Origin: Anaerofilum sp.
GTDB lineage: Bacteria; Bacillota; Clostridia; Oscillospirales; Ruminococcaceae
NCBI GenBank assembly: GCA_020024115.1
Contig: JAHHUF010000107.1
Location: forward strand, 1 to 5,787
Reading direction: 5' to 3'
Length of the DNA stretch: 5,787 nucleotides
The notes beneath the pieces were generated by a model that saw only the letters and a program-made list of their open reading frames with translations, ran no database searches and had not been told where the DNA came from. Shown piece after piece: positions 1 to 5,787 of the stretch. Position numbers and translations under genes: made by a program. The stretch's first letter is position 1. Every line of letters begins with the position of its first letter.

Positions 1-203
1 CTCATTCCCTTATACAAAGCATTTGATGCTTCTTTTACCATACCGAATACTCTTTCAGCTTCTGTTTGGTCAGCATATTTTCCAGCTTTTTCATTTGTTT
101 GTTCTGCATTTTTCAATGCTTGTTCAAAAGCTACCCAACTTTCCGAGGTATAATCTGTTTGTTTAAGCTGTTTTGCATCTTCAATCATTGTATTCAAACC
201 TGT
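1..203 (-). other. FIVAR-type repeat, truncated by window edge (aa ~1800-1866+)
   Basis: After the last trefoil-like strand the sequence becomes helical: LNTMIEDAKQLKQTDYTSES, then WVAFEQALKNAEQ, then a Thr-Glu-Ala-Glu stretch and VKEASNALYKGM. The pattern of L-x(6)-A, YT-x-ESW, AL-x-x-A and a closing A-x-x-AL is typical of FIVAR domains, three-helix modules of Gram-positive cell-surface and glycan-degrading proteins. The repeat is nearly complete where the window ends. Further FIVAR repeats or a wall anchor may follow outside. Confidence 0.8.
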
Positions 204-3200
204 TGCTGTAACTTCATACACAACAGTATCTTTATACAATTTGATTTTTGCCGTTTCCTGTTTGGTTGCTCCAAACCGACCATTAAAGTACAGATAATAT
301 TTTTCGTTGTTGATTGTTGTGCTGACAGTGTACATTCCATTTCCTGTATCTTTCAATTCAAAATACATTGGTGTGGCACTTACTGGCAGTTGGTTTGCTG
401 TTTCTCCTGTAATATTCAAATATTTTCCTTTTTCATCGCAGCTTTCAATGGTATAGCCTTTATCTGTTTTCAGCAAATTCCATGTTTGCTTGGTTGCAGT
501 ATAGCCTTTATCCAATTTCAGCTCTTTTCCTGTGATAGTTGGGGTTACTTGATTGGTCGCATTTGTACCACTTGCAAAATACATCAAGCGATTTCCTTCG
601 GTTGCATATACAGCATAAGTACCATCTACAACATCTTTGGAATGTTCAAGGTACAAGTTTCCTCGATTTTCCATAGTATTTTTGTCATATTGGTCAGGTA
701 GCACAACGGTATCACCATCCGAAACATAAATTCGCTCGCTTGCTGTCAGTGTTACATCTGCACCATCAATTGTTACAACTGCTTTGGCTGTTACAGTCGC
801 TTTTCCTGCACCCTGAGCAGTCAATGTTACAGATTCTTTGCCTGTTGTGGTGTTTTTATCCAATTTCACACAGTTTTCATCCCCCGAAACAGTCCATGTT
901 ATCTGTGTATTTTTGTCTGTCCCACTCAAAACAGCATTTAAAACAGCAGTATCACCTTTGTTCAACTCGGTTTTATCTGCCTTCATAGTCAAAAAGGGTG
1001 CAGTCTCAGGAGAATTTTTGAGATAATTCCATCCTTCACCCAACAAATCGGTCAAATTGAAGTTTTCATAAATCAAATGACCTGTACCAAAGGCTGTGTC
1101 TTCTTTTTCAAACAGCAATCCCATTTGATTTCCTTTTACCTGAGTCAGGCAGGAATACAAATAGCTGCCTTCATAATGAATGTCTGCAGAGTTCAGCCAT
1201 TCTACCTGATTGGTTTCTTTGTTGATTGCTCCGATTCTGACAACACCATTGTTTCGTCCACTTCCCTTGGGGTAGGATGCCACAACAAGATTTTCGTAAA
1301 CAGTTCCGTCAGGGCTGAGCAAAACACCTTCTGCATTAACAAACGAAACCATACAGTTGCCCACATAAGCAAGATTTTCATCTTTGTGGGATTCTCCCCA
1401 TGTTTTGCCGCCATCCTTACTGTCTGCATAGCTGATATAGCCAATGTAATTTCGGGAATACATCCGCAAATCTCCGTTTGGCAGCACAATAGTTTGTGAT
1501 TCGCTGGATTTTTTGGTATCATTCAACTGTTTTGTATGCTCACCACGGTTCCATGTTTTGCCGCCATCATCCGTGTAAATGCTGCTTGCCAACTCATTTC
1601 CTGTGGCATTATCATACACTTGGAATCCAACACGCTTCTTGCCATTGACAGTCGTTGTAATTCCACGACCTGGGCAAACACCCACAAAGCCTTCGTTTTT
1701 CGCTTTGATGTTGAGAATTTGCGGTGCGCTCCATTCCAGTTTATCCCCTTTTACAGTAGCACTGCGCATCCAAATATGGAATGTAGGATAGATTTTCCAT
1801 TCGGATTGACTGTAAAAGATATTGTTATGTATTGTTTTTCCGCTGTCCATCTGTTGGCACAGAATGGGGCTGTATGTTCCGTTTTGCTGCTGATACAGAT
1901 TGTACTCCTCATCTACAAACACACCTACCGCTTTTTTGCTGCTATCTTTGATGGGATGCAAAGCAACTTGTTTTTGCTCAACAGTTGCGTTGACAGACTC
2001 TTTGCTATCAATGTAGTATGTATAATCTGCCGCTTTGGTAGAAGCTGCTTGTCCTGCTTGTCCTTTTGAAATCACCAAATTTCCGTTTTGGTCAAATCCA
2101 GTGCTTTCGGTTCCGCAAATTCCGCCTTGCAGACCTACATTTGCAGGGCAGGCATCCACAATCATATATACTTTGCCATCATCTCCCTGAATCAAAGCGG
2201 GGTCAATGAACGATGCACTCATATTCACACGCCCACTGGTTTCATCCGGGAAATCCTCAAAATGGTTAATCAACTCCCATTCCCATGTTTCTCCGCCATC
2301 TTTGGAAATGCTGACCAATCCATCCAAATTCGATGCAGCATCGGCAGTATTTCCCCAGCGAGCATCCGCAGCAGACAAAATCCATCCGTTTTTCAAGGTA
2401 ATCAATGCAGGAATACGGAATTTTTGGCTGGCTCCCGTCTGCCCCGAAATATAAGGCTGCTTTTTGGTGATGCCGGTTTTGCCTTGGTTGACAGGTTTGT
2501 CTGTTGTTTGGGTATATGTCCAGCCCTTACCTAAAAGGTCTGTCATAGAAAAACTATCATATACAACCCAACCCCAACCTGGGCGGTCTGCCTGTTCCTC
2601 TGTTTCGTACAGCAAGCCAATATCATTTCCATTTTCCTGAGTCAGGCAAGAATACATATATTTTCCCTGATAACGCACATCTTGGTCGTTGAGCCATGTG
2701 ATAACATTGTTTTCATTTATTGAACCAATCCGAACCACACCACGCTCACGGTTGAATCCGTTTCCATCAGGCCCATAGGGATAGGATGCCATCACAAGAT
2801 TGCCATATACATTACCTGCATCATCCTGCAAATATCCGTCCACATTCACAAAAGAAACCATACAGTTTCCAGAATAGCGCAGGTGTGGGTCTTGGCGATA
2901 TTTTCCCCATGTAACGCCGCCATCATAGCTGTCAGTATAGCCAATATTGTGGGTATTACCCCGTGAATACATCCGCAATCCACCATCCGGCAAACGGATA
3001 ATTTGCGATTCGCTGGATTTTCCGGTTCCGTTCAAATTGTCTGCGCGGTTTCCACGATGCCATGTTGCTCCATTGTCATCGCTATAAATTATACTTGCCA
3101 ATTCTCTGTTTGTGGAATTGTCATATACTTGGAATATAATACGCTCTTTCCCCTCAACAGTAGTTGTAATTCCTCTGCCAGGGCAAACGCCGACAAAGCC

Positions 3201-5600
3201 CTCGGTATCTGCTTTGATGTTGAGAATTTGCGGCTCACTCCACACCATTCCTTGCTCGGTCAGTTGTCCGCTTCGCATCCAGATATGGAATGTGGGATAA
3301 ATTTTCCACTCAGATTGACTGTAAAACACATTGTTCTGCACCATTTCTTCGGTGTCTGCCTGTTTACACATCAGCTTTTTCCATTCAGCATCATGCTTTT
3401 GGTACAAATTAAATTCTGCATCCACCCATTTTCCTGTTTCAGTGCCATTTTGTTCTTTGATGGGGCGTAATGTATATTCTTTTCCCTCGATATTTACCTT
3501 CTGCTCTGCTTTTTGGTCAATATAGTAAGTGTATGCCTCACGATTTTGTGGTGCTGCCTGTCCAACGACGCCTTTTGCAATCAAGAGATTTCCGTTTTGG
3601 TCAAATCCACTGCCTTTTGCTGCAAAACCACCATTTTGCAGTCCTACAAATGCAGGGCAGGCATCCGCAACCATATACACTTTCCCATCTTTTCCTTGAA
3701 TCAAGGCAGGGTCAATGAAAGATGCACTTTCTTTTGGCGCACCTTGGGTATTGTCAGAATAATCCACAAAATGATTGACTAACTCCCAATTCCATGTCGC
3801 ACCATTATCCTTTGAATAGCTTACAAGTCCATCCAGATTGGATGCAGCATCCATTGTACTGTTCCAGCGGGCATCCGCAGCCGCCAACATTCCACCTTCG
3901 TTCAGTGTAATCATTGCAGGAATACGGAACATCTGGCTGTTTGCAGTTGCTTGGTCTGGTGCGTTGCGGGTAGACTGGAACGGCTGTTTTGTTGTTGTGC
4001 CTTTCATAGTTGTTTTTGCAGGTACAACTGTAATCTCGACTGTTCCGTCAATGGATTGTTTATGGCTGTCTGTATAAACAATTTCTGCAGTTACTGTTGT
4101 ACTGCCTTGTTCTGCAATTGCTTTCAGTTTATTTCCAGACAGTTCAACAACTCCCTGCCCCTCTTGCAAATTCCACTGCAGCTTTGGAGCATGGACACCA
4201 GTGCTGTCTGTATAGCACCAACTTGGTTCTGTTGTGGTTTGAAGATATGCTACAAATCCTTTTTCCAGTTTCATTTTATTTTGAAGCAATTGAATTTGTG
4301 CATCTTTTTTATACAAAGAAACCGCAGTTGCTTCAGAACCTACTTGAAACTGTTGTTGTCCCAAAGTCAATTTTTGTCCCTGTGGATTGGCAATGGTATA
4401 GCTTCCGTTTTCTTGCTTTTCCATTTTCAACGGCTGGGGCTGACTAGACGAAAACAAAACACCATCTTTTATTGTCAGATAATAGTTTGTATCACCCTGT
4501 ATAGTGGAAAGATAAACAGTTCCATCTGTATTTTTGGTGAGAGAAAGCACTGCACCTGTCAAAGCCTCCTGCTGATTTTGCAAATGTCCTGTTTCATCTC
4601 TCAGCCCAATGTTTGTACTATCTTTGTTTGTTGCAGATAACACGCAGAATTTTCCTGTCTCTTTTGAGGTTGTGAAAACATATTCTCCGTTTGTCAATTC
4701 GGAATCTTGGGTTAATTTTGAATAGCCATCAATCTCCAAATGCTCATTTGAAAGTTCCACATTTTTGCTGTACAGATAGATATTATAATTCCCACCAACA
4801 GCAGGGCCCCAAAAATCGGTAGCATTCTTAACAAAAGAACCCTTTCCATTGCCCACACCATGGACATTAAAATCCAGTGTACGATTTCCATTGCCTATCA
4901 TCCATGCACCATTGTTGTTTTGGACTGTCAGCGGCGATTTTTGGTCAGAAACAACTGTATTTGACAAATTGAGATAGGTTTTGTTTTTGCTGTTATAGAA
5001 ATTATAACGCTCTCCTTCTTGTGTGACATCAACCAATAAATCAGCTAGTTCCAATGGTGTATTATTATGCAAATACACTCCTGCAACAGAATCATTGTCA
5101 AGGGTCAGTTTTGCTGTGACTGTGCCATTGATTGCCGCATTAAGTGAACCAGGTGACACTGTTTTTCCTTTTGCACTCAAATATAAAGCATACACTTCCG
5201 TGCCATCCTTTTTTTGTGCAACAATCATGTACTGCTTGTTGGTGTTAATTGCACTTTGATTATACAAAGTAAATCCCGAAATGGTTGGGGGTGTTGCCTC
5301 TTGTGCTACTTGAGATGGTTCATTCTGCATAACAACATCTTCCAAGGTTTCGGTATTTGAAAATTCAGGGCTTAAAACTTGTTGTTCAACTGATTCGTTG
5401 TTGTTTTGTGAAGGTTGTGATTCATCCAACACTGTGTCCTTATTCAATTCTGTATCTGTCGATGATTCAATTGACTGGCTTTGAGAGTCCACTTGTTCAG
5501 AAGAATTGTATAAAATTTCTGCTGCTGCCAGAGTGGGTGCGGATGTGCTTGCCATAATACACAGCGCTGTAACCAATGCCAAAGCGTTTTTCATTTTCAT
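1..5600 (-). CDS. Secreted multi-domain tandem sialidase (two GH33 domains), 3' end outside window
   Basis: This is an exo-alpha-sialidase that would hydrolyse terminal sialic acids from glycoconjugates outside the cell. At least 1866 codons are present in one frame, and the frame is still open at the window edge, so the C-terminus is missing. Visible parts in order: signal peptide, polar linker, two trefoil-like modules, BIG2-like domain, two complete GH33 propellers, BIG2-like domain, a third trefoil-like module, and part of a FIVAR repeat. Each propeller has an FRIPA motif, three Asp-boxes, a GFVGVCPGRGI motif, SSESQ, MYSR and YSCLTQ. The start at 5600 is chosen because a good signal peptide follows it and an AGAAAGG ribosome binding site lies 10 bases upstream; a second ATG two codons later (5594) is possible. 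Single-domain bacterial sialidases are usually far shorter, so the length is unusual. No other gene is visible in the window. The sialidase assignment is very secure; substrate linkage preference cannot be read from the sequence. Confidence 0.96.
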   Translation of the reverse strand, partial: MKMKNALALVTALCIMASTSAPTLAAAEILYNSSEQVDSQSQSIESSTDTELNKDTVLDESQPSQNNNESVEQQVLSPEFSNTETLEDVVMQNEPSQVAQEATPPTISGFTLYNQSAINTNKQYMIVAQKKDGTEVYALYLSAKGKTVSPGSLNAAINGTVTAKLTLDNDSVAGVYLHNNTPLELADLLVDVTQEGERYNFYNSKNKTYLNLSNTVVSDQKSPLTVQNNNGAWMIGNGNRTLDFNVHGVGNGKGSFVKNATDFWGPAVGGNYNIYLYSKNVELSNEHLEIDGYSKLTQDSELTNGEYVFTTSKETGKFCVLSATNKDSTNIGLRDETGHLQNQQEALTGAVLSLTKNTDGTVYLSTIQGDTNYYLTIKDGVLFSSSQPQPLKMEKQENGSYTIANPQGQKLTLGQQQFQVGSEATAVSLYKKDAQIQLLQNKMKLEKGFVAYLQTTTEPSWCYTDSTGVHAPKLQWNLQEGQGVVELSGNKLKAIAEQGSTTVTAEIVYTDSHKQSIDGTVEITVVPAKTTMKGTTTKQPFQSTRNAPDQATANSQMFRIPAMITLNEGGMLAAADARWNSTMDAASNLDGLVSYSKDNGATWNWELVNHFVDYSDNTQGAPKESASFIDPALIQGKDGKVYMVADACPAFVGLQNGGFAAKGSGFDQNGNLLIAKGVVGQAAPQNREAYTYYIDQKAEQKVNIEGKEYTLRPIKEQNGTETGKWVDAEFNLYQKHDAEWKKLMCKQADTEEMVQNNVFYSQSEWKIYPTFHIWMRSGQLTEQGMVWSEPQILNIKADTEGFVGVCPGRGITTTVEGKERIIFQVYDNSTNRELASIIYSDDNGATWHRGNRADNLNGTGKSSESQIIRLPDGGLRMYSRGNTHNIGYTDSYDGGVTWGKYRQDPHLRYSGNCMVSFVNVDGYLQDDAGNVYGNLVMASYPYGPDGNGFNRERGVVRIGSINENNVITWLNDQDVRYQGKYMYSCLTQENGNDIGLLYETEEQADRPGWGWVVYDSFSMTDLLGKGWTYTQTTDKPVNQGKTGITKKQPYISGQTGASQKFRIPALITLKNGWILSAADARWGNTADAASNLDGLVSISKDGGETWEWELINHFEDFPDETSGRVNMSASFIDPALIQGDDGKVYMIVDACPANVGLQGGICGTESTGFDQNGNLVISKGQAGQAASTKAADYTYYIDSKESVNATVEQKQVALHPIKDSSKKAVGVFVDEEYNLYQQQNGTYSPILCQQMDSGKTIHNNIFYSQSEWKIYPTFHIWMRSATVKGDKLEWSAPQILNIKAKNEGFVGVCPGRGITTTVNGKKRVGFQVYDNATGNELASSIYTDDGGKTWNRGEHTKQLNDTKKSSESQTIVLPNGDLRMYSRNYIGYISYADSKDGGKTWGESHKDENLAYVGNCMVSFVNAEGVLLSPDGTVYENLVVASYPKGSGRNNGVVRIGAINKETNQVEWLNSADIHYEGSYLYSCLTQVKGNQMGLLFEKEDTAFGTGHLIYENFNLTDLLGEGWNYLKNSPETAPFLTMKADKTELNKGDTAVLNAVLSGTDKNTQITWTVSGDENCVKLDKNTTTGKESVTLTAQGAGKATVTAKAVVTIDGADVTLTASERIYVSDGDTVVLPDQYDKNTMENRGNLYLEHSKDVVDGTYAVYATEGNRLMYFASGTNATNQVTPTITGKELKLDKGYTATKQTWNLLKTDKGYTIESCDEKGKYLNITGETANQLPVSATPMYFELKDTGNGMYTVSTTINNEKYYLYFNGRFGATKQETAKIKLYKDTVVYEVTATGLNTMIEDAKQLKQTDYTSESWVAFEQALKNAEQTNEKAGKYADQTEAERVFGMVKEASNALYKGM
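213..668 (-). other. Beta-trefoil-like module C (aa ~1645-1796)
   Basis: This module of about 150 residues resembles the N-terminal module at 4305-4757. Strand patterns DGTYAVYATEGNRLMYF, WNLLKTDKGYTIES with GKYLNI, and YFELKDTGNGMYTVST with KYYLYF suggest three related subunits, closing with KIKLYKD. A ricin-like or fascin-like beta-trefoil is the favoured fold. Glycan binding is plausible for a module in a sialidase but is an inference; no known binding-site motif was identified. Confidence 0.5.
723..992 (-). other. BIG2-like bacterial Ig domain, C-terminal (aa ~1537-1626)
   Basis: The segment starts LTMKADKTELNKGDTAVL, has a central ITWTVSG strand, and continues with SVTLTAQGAGKATVTAKAVV and a closing ASERIYV strand. 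This is a good match to the BIG2 layout: L-x-K-G-D near the start, a central W, and G-x-G-x-A-x-V-T-A near the end. It follows sialidase domain 2 closely and is probably a rigid spacer between the catalytic pair and the C-terminal modules. Confidence 0.82.
1020..2474 (-). other. Sialidase catalytic domain 2, GH33 (aa ~1043-1527)
   Basis: This is a second full sialidase domain, homologous to domain 1 along its whole length. It keeps R1062 (FRIPAL), acid/base D1087, E1367 (SSESQ), R1383 (MYSR), R1449 (GRNNGVV) and Y1482 (LYSCLTQ). Asp-boxes are at 1099-1106, 1343-1350 (Thr in place of the first Ser) and 1394-1401. FYSQSEWKIYPTFHIWMRS and GFVGVCPGRGITTTV are identical in the two domains. The loop before the third arginine is shorter than in domain 1 (YPKGSG against YPYGPDGNGFN). 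Catalytic competence is expected; whether substrate preference differs from domain 1 cannot be told. Confidence 0.95.
2511..3983 (-). other. Sialidase catalytic domain 1, GH33 (aa ~540-1030)
   Basis: This is a complete six-bladed propeller sialidase domain. The FRIPA motif gives the first triad arginine, R559. D584 lies 25 residues later, the same spacing recalled for the acid/base Asp of Clostridium perfringens NanI (R266/D291). E864 in SSESQ and R880 in MYSR are 16 apart, again like NanI E539/R555. R951 before GVVRIG is the likely third triad arginine, and Y983 in YMYSCLTQ is the likely nucleophile paired with E864. Asp-boxes (SxDxGxTW) are at 596-603, 840-847 and 891-898. A degenerate fourth blade follows YPTFHIWMRS. 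An insertion of about 100 residues (about 665-760) lies between the first Asp-box and the FYSQSEW motif, as in NanI-like enzymes. All catalytic residues appear present, so activity is expected. Confidence 0.95.
4020..4304 (-). other. BIG2-like bacterial Ig domain, N-terminal (aa ~433-527)
   Basis: The segment has the usual BIG2 layout: MKLEKG near the start, a central tryptophan strand (LQWNL), VVELSGNKLKAIAEQGSTTV, and a final strand ending TVEITVVP. Gly-rich turns before TTVTA are typical of the family. BIG2 domains are common structural spacers in Gram-positive surface proteins and glycan-degrading enzymes. It sits immediately before sialidase domain 1, and a comparable domain follows sialidase domain 2. 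Confidence 0.7.
4305..4757 (-). other. Beta-trefoil-like module N2 (aa ~282-432)
   Basis: This module of about 150 residues has repeated strand patterns: NGEYVFTTS, then DGTVYLST followed by NYYLTI, then NGSYTIANPQGQKLTL, closing with AVSLYKK. The C-terminal module shows matching elements in the same order (DGTYAVYA, KGYTIES with GKYLNI, NGMYTVST with KYYLYF, closing KIKLYKD), so the two look homologous. The pattern fits a beta-trefoil, which often binds glycans, but the fold is inferred from pattern only. It directly precedes the BIG2-like domain and the first catalytic domain. Confidence 0.5.
4758..5285 (-). other. Beta-trefoil-like module N1 (aa ~106-281)
   Basis: This module of about 175 residues is rich in short beta strands. 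It opens with a QYMIVA strand, has a middle segment with a YNFYNSKNKTYLNL pattern, and closes with YNIYLYSKN. The rhythm of hydrophobic strand, Gly/Asn turn and aromatic-rich strand, and the closing 'I-x-LY-x-K' strand, recur in the module at 4305-4757 and in the C-terminal module at 213-668. This suggests three copies of one fold. A ricin-like or fascin-like beta-trefoil is the best guess, from an apparent three-fold internal pattern, but no signature motif such as a clear QxW triplet is seen. It could be a carbohydrate-binding module. This is the most divergent of the three copies. Confidence 0.45.
5286..5519 (-). other. Low-complexity Ser/Gln/Glu/Asn-rich linker (aa 28-105)
   Basis: About 78 residues after the signal peptide are dominated by S, Q, E, N, D and T, with few hydrophobic residues, and end in an ATPPT stretch just before the first folded module. 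It is net acidic, and no domain is recognisable. Such segments after the signal peptide of Gram-positive surface enzymes are usually disordered spacers or sites of surface exposure; that role is inferred here. Confidence 0.75.
5520..5600 (-). other. Signal peptide (aa 1-27)
   Basis: The N-terminus has a short basic segment (MKMKN), a hydrophobic core (ALALVTALCIMA) and a polar end with small residues (TSAPTLAAA) before E28. This is a classic Sec-type signal peptide, with signal peptidase I cleavage likely after A25 or A27. The cysteine at position 14 lies inside the hydrophobic core and lacks a proper lipobox, so a lipoprotein is unlikely. The protein is therefore expected to be exported. Confidence 0.92.
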
Positions 5601-5610
5601 TCTTTTACAA

Positions 5611-5617
5611 CCTTTCT
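5611..5617 (-). promoter_or_regulatory. Ribosome binding site
   Basis: AGAAAGG on the minus strand ends 10 bases before the ATG at 5600. It matches part of the anti-Shine-Dalgarno consensus in an otherwise A/T-rich leader, and supports M1 over the ATG two codons downstream. Confidence 0.65.
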
Positions 5618-5628
5618 TTTATGCATTT

Positions 5629-5665
5629 TAGGAAATATTTTTCAATACTTTAAAAATATTTCCTA
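5629..5665. promoter_or_regulatory. Perfect 14-bp inverted repeat in the 5' leader
   Basis: TAGGAAATATTTTT (5629-5642) is repeated in exact inverse at 5652-5665, with a 9-base loop. It lies between the candidate promoter and the ribosome binding site, 11 bases upstream of the latter. It could be an operator or an mRNA leader hairpin. The stem is mostly A/U with only two G-C pairs, and no T-run follows on the gene's strand, so it does not look like a terminator for this transcript. Confidence 0.5.
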
Positions 5666-5691
5666 TATTTTTAAATAATATTTGTATTTTT

Positions 5692-5720
5692 TATATATTT
5701 TAAACAATTTTGTATTGCAA
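5692..5720 (-). promoter_or_regulatory. Candidate sigma-A promoter
   Basis: On the minus strand, TTGCAA (5715-5720) is followed after exactly 17 bases by TATATA (5692-5697). Both differ from the TTGACA/TATAAT consensus, but the spacing is ideal. A-tract and T-tract sequence just upstream (about 5733-5760) could act as an UP element. Transcription would begin near 5685 and give an untranslated leader of about 85 bases. The region is so AT-rich that other promoter placements are possible. Confidence 0.4.
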
Positions 5721-5732
5721 TTCAATTGTTTA
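5701..5732. promoter_or_regulatory. 9-bp dyad surrounding the candidate -35 box (possible operator)
   Basis: TAAACAATT (5701-5709) and AATTGTTTA (5724-5732) are perfect inverted copies separated by 14 bases. The half-site centres are 23 bp apart, about two helical turns, and the candidate -35 hexamer lies between them. This geometry suits a dimeric regulator. The low-complexity AT content makes chance occurrence possible. Confidence 0.35.
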
Positions 5733-5787
5733 TGAAAAATTTTTTCTTTTTCTATCTTTTAACCATTTTCATTATCTTGTTTTTGTG

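Larger units (their letters stand above)
1020..3983 (-). repeat. Tandem duplication of the GH33-coding unit
   Basis: Two coding units of about 1.45 kb lie head to tail, separated by roughly 12 residues. Equivalent residues from the FRIPA motif through the MYSR motif are offset by exactly 503 codons (R559/R1062, C806/C1309, E864/E1367, R880/R1383). The offset then falls to 498-499 because of small indels near the third arginine. By eye, roughly two thirds of residues match in the first 60 or so after FRIPA. Third codon positions differ widely, so this is an old duplication and not an assembly artefact. Confidence 0.93.

Noticed and set aside
1202..1522. Minus-strand open frame of 106 codons
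   Set aside because: It is in a different frame inside sialidase domain 2, whose own frame carries clear catalytic motifs.
1020..3983. The tandem sialidase units as an assembly duplication
   Set aside because: The copies differ at many amino acids and most third codon positions and contain indels, so they are genuinely separate sequences.
66..4640. Many plus-strand open frames of 60-229 codons, for example 66-701, 1536-2069 and 3951-4640
   Set aside because: They lie opposite the sialidase gene. Their translations are rich in Cys, Phe, Ile and Ser with no recognisable motifs, and the frames over the two sialidase units resemble each other only because the DNA beneath is duplicated.
5557..5567. 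Possible lipoprotein signal because of a cysteine at residue 14
   Set aside because: The residues before the cysteine (V-T-A-L) do not form a lipobox, and a good signal peptidase I site follows at residues 25-27.
5616..5648. Alternative promoter TTGAAA with ATAAAA 17 bases downstream
   Set aside because: Transcription would start at or after the ribosome binding site, leaving no room for a normal leader.
5629..5665. Inverted repeat as a rho-independent terminator
   Set aside because: The stem has only two G-C pairs, no T-run follows on the minus strand, and no plus-strand gene exists for it to terminate.
5752..5787. Possible 3' tail of an upstream minus-strand gene (11 codons, then TAG)
   Set aside because: It is very short and A-rich with no distinguishing feature; an open run of this length is expected by chance.

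Overview
The window is almost entirely one very large gene on the minus strand. It starts at 5600 and is still open at position 1, giving at least 1866 codons with no in-frame stop. It encodes a secreted, multi-domain sialidase (GH33 exo-alpha-sialidase family). No separate plus-strand gene is supported; the longer open frames on that strand are antisense shadows of this gene. The catalytic motifs of both sialidase units, the domain ends and the window edge all fall in one reading frame, so no frameshift is evident.

Layout, N- to C-terminus (right to left in the window): signal peptide (aa 1-27); Ser/Gln/Glu-rich linker (28-105); two beta-trefoil-like modules (about 106-281 and 282-432); a BIG2-like Ig domain (about 433-527); sialidase domain 1 (about 540-1030); sialidase domain 2 (about 1043-1527); a second BIG2-like domain (about 1537-1626); a third trefoil-like module (about 1645-1796); and the start of a FIVAR repeat (about 1800 onward), cut by the window edge. 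The main point of interest is that two full sialidase domains sit in tandem, and each keeps the FRIP arginine, the acid/base Asp, the Glu/Tyr nucleophile pair, the other two triad arginines and three Asp-boxes. Accessory modules flank the pair in near mirror order.

The 187 bases upstream of the start codon are very AT-rich. They hold a plausible ribosome binding site, a candidate sigma-70/sigma-A-type promoter, a 9-bp dyad centred near the -35 box, and a perfect 14-bp inverted repeat between promoter and ribosome binding site.

The likely host is a low-GC Gram-positive bacterium (Firmicutes), plausibly a mucosal or gut commensal. This is inferred from the AT-rich leader, the Gram-positive style signal peptide, the BIG2 and FIVAR surface-protein modules, and an enzyme that would release sialic acid from host glycans. 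The species cannot be named from the sequence alone. The protein probably works outside the cell, with the flanking modules providing spacing, glycan binding or surface attachment; the real C-terminus, including any cell-wall anchor, is outside the window.
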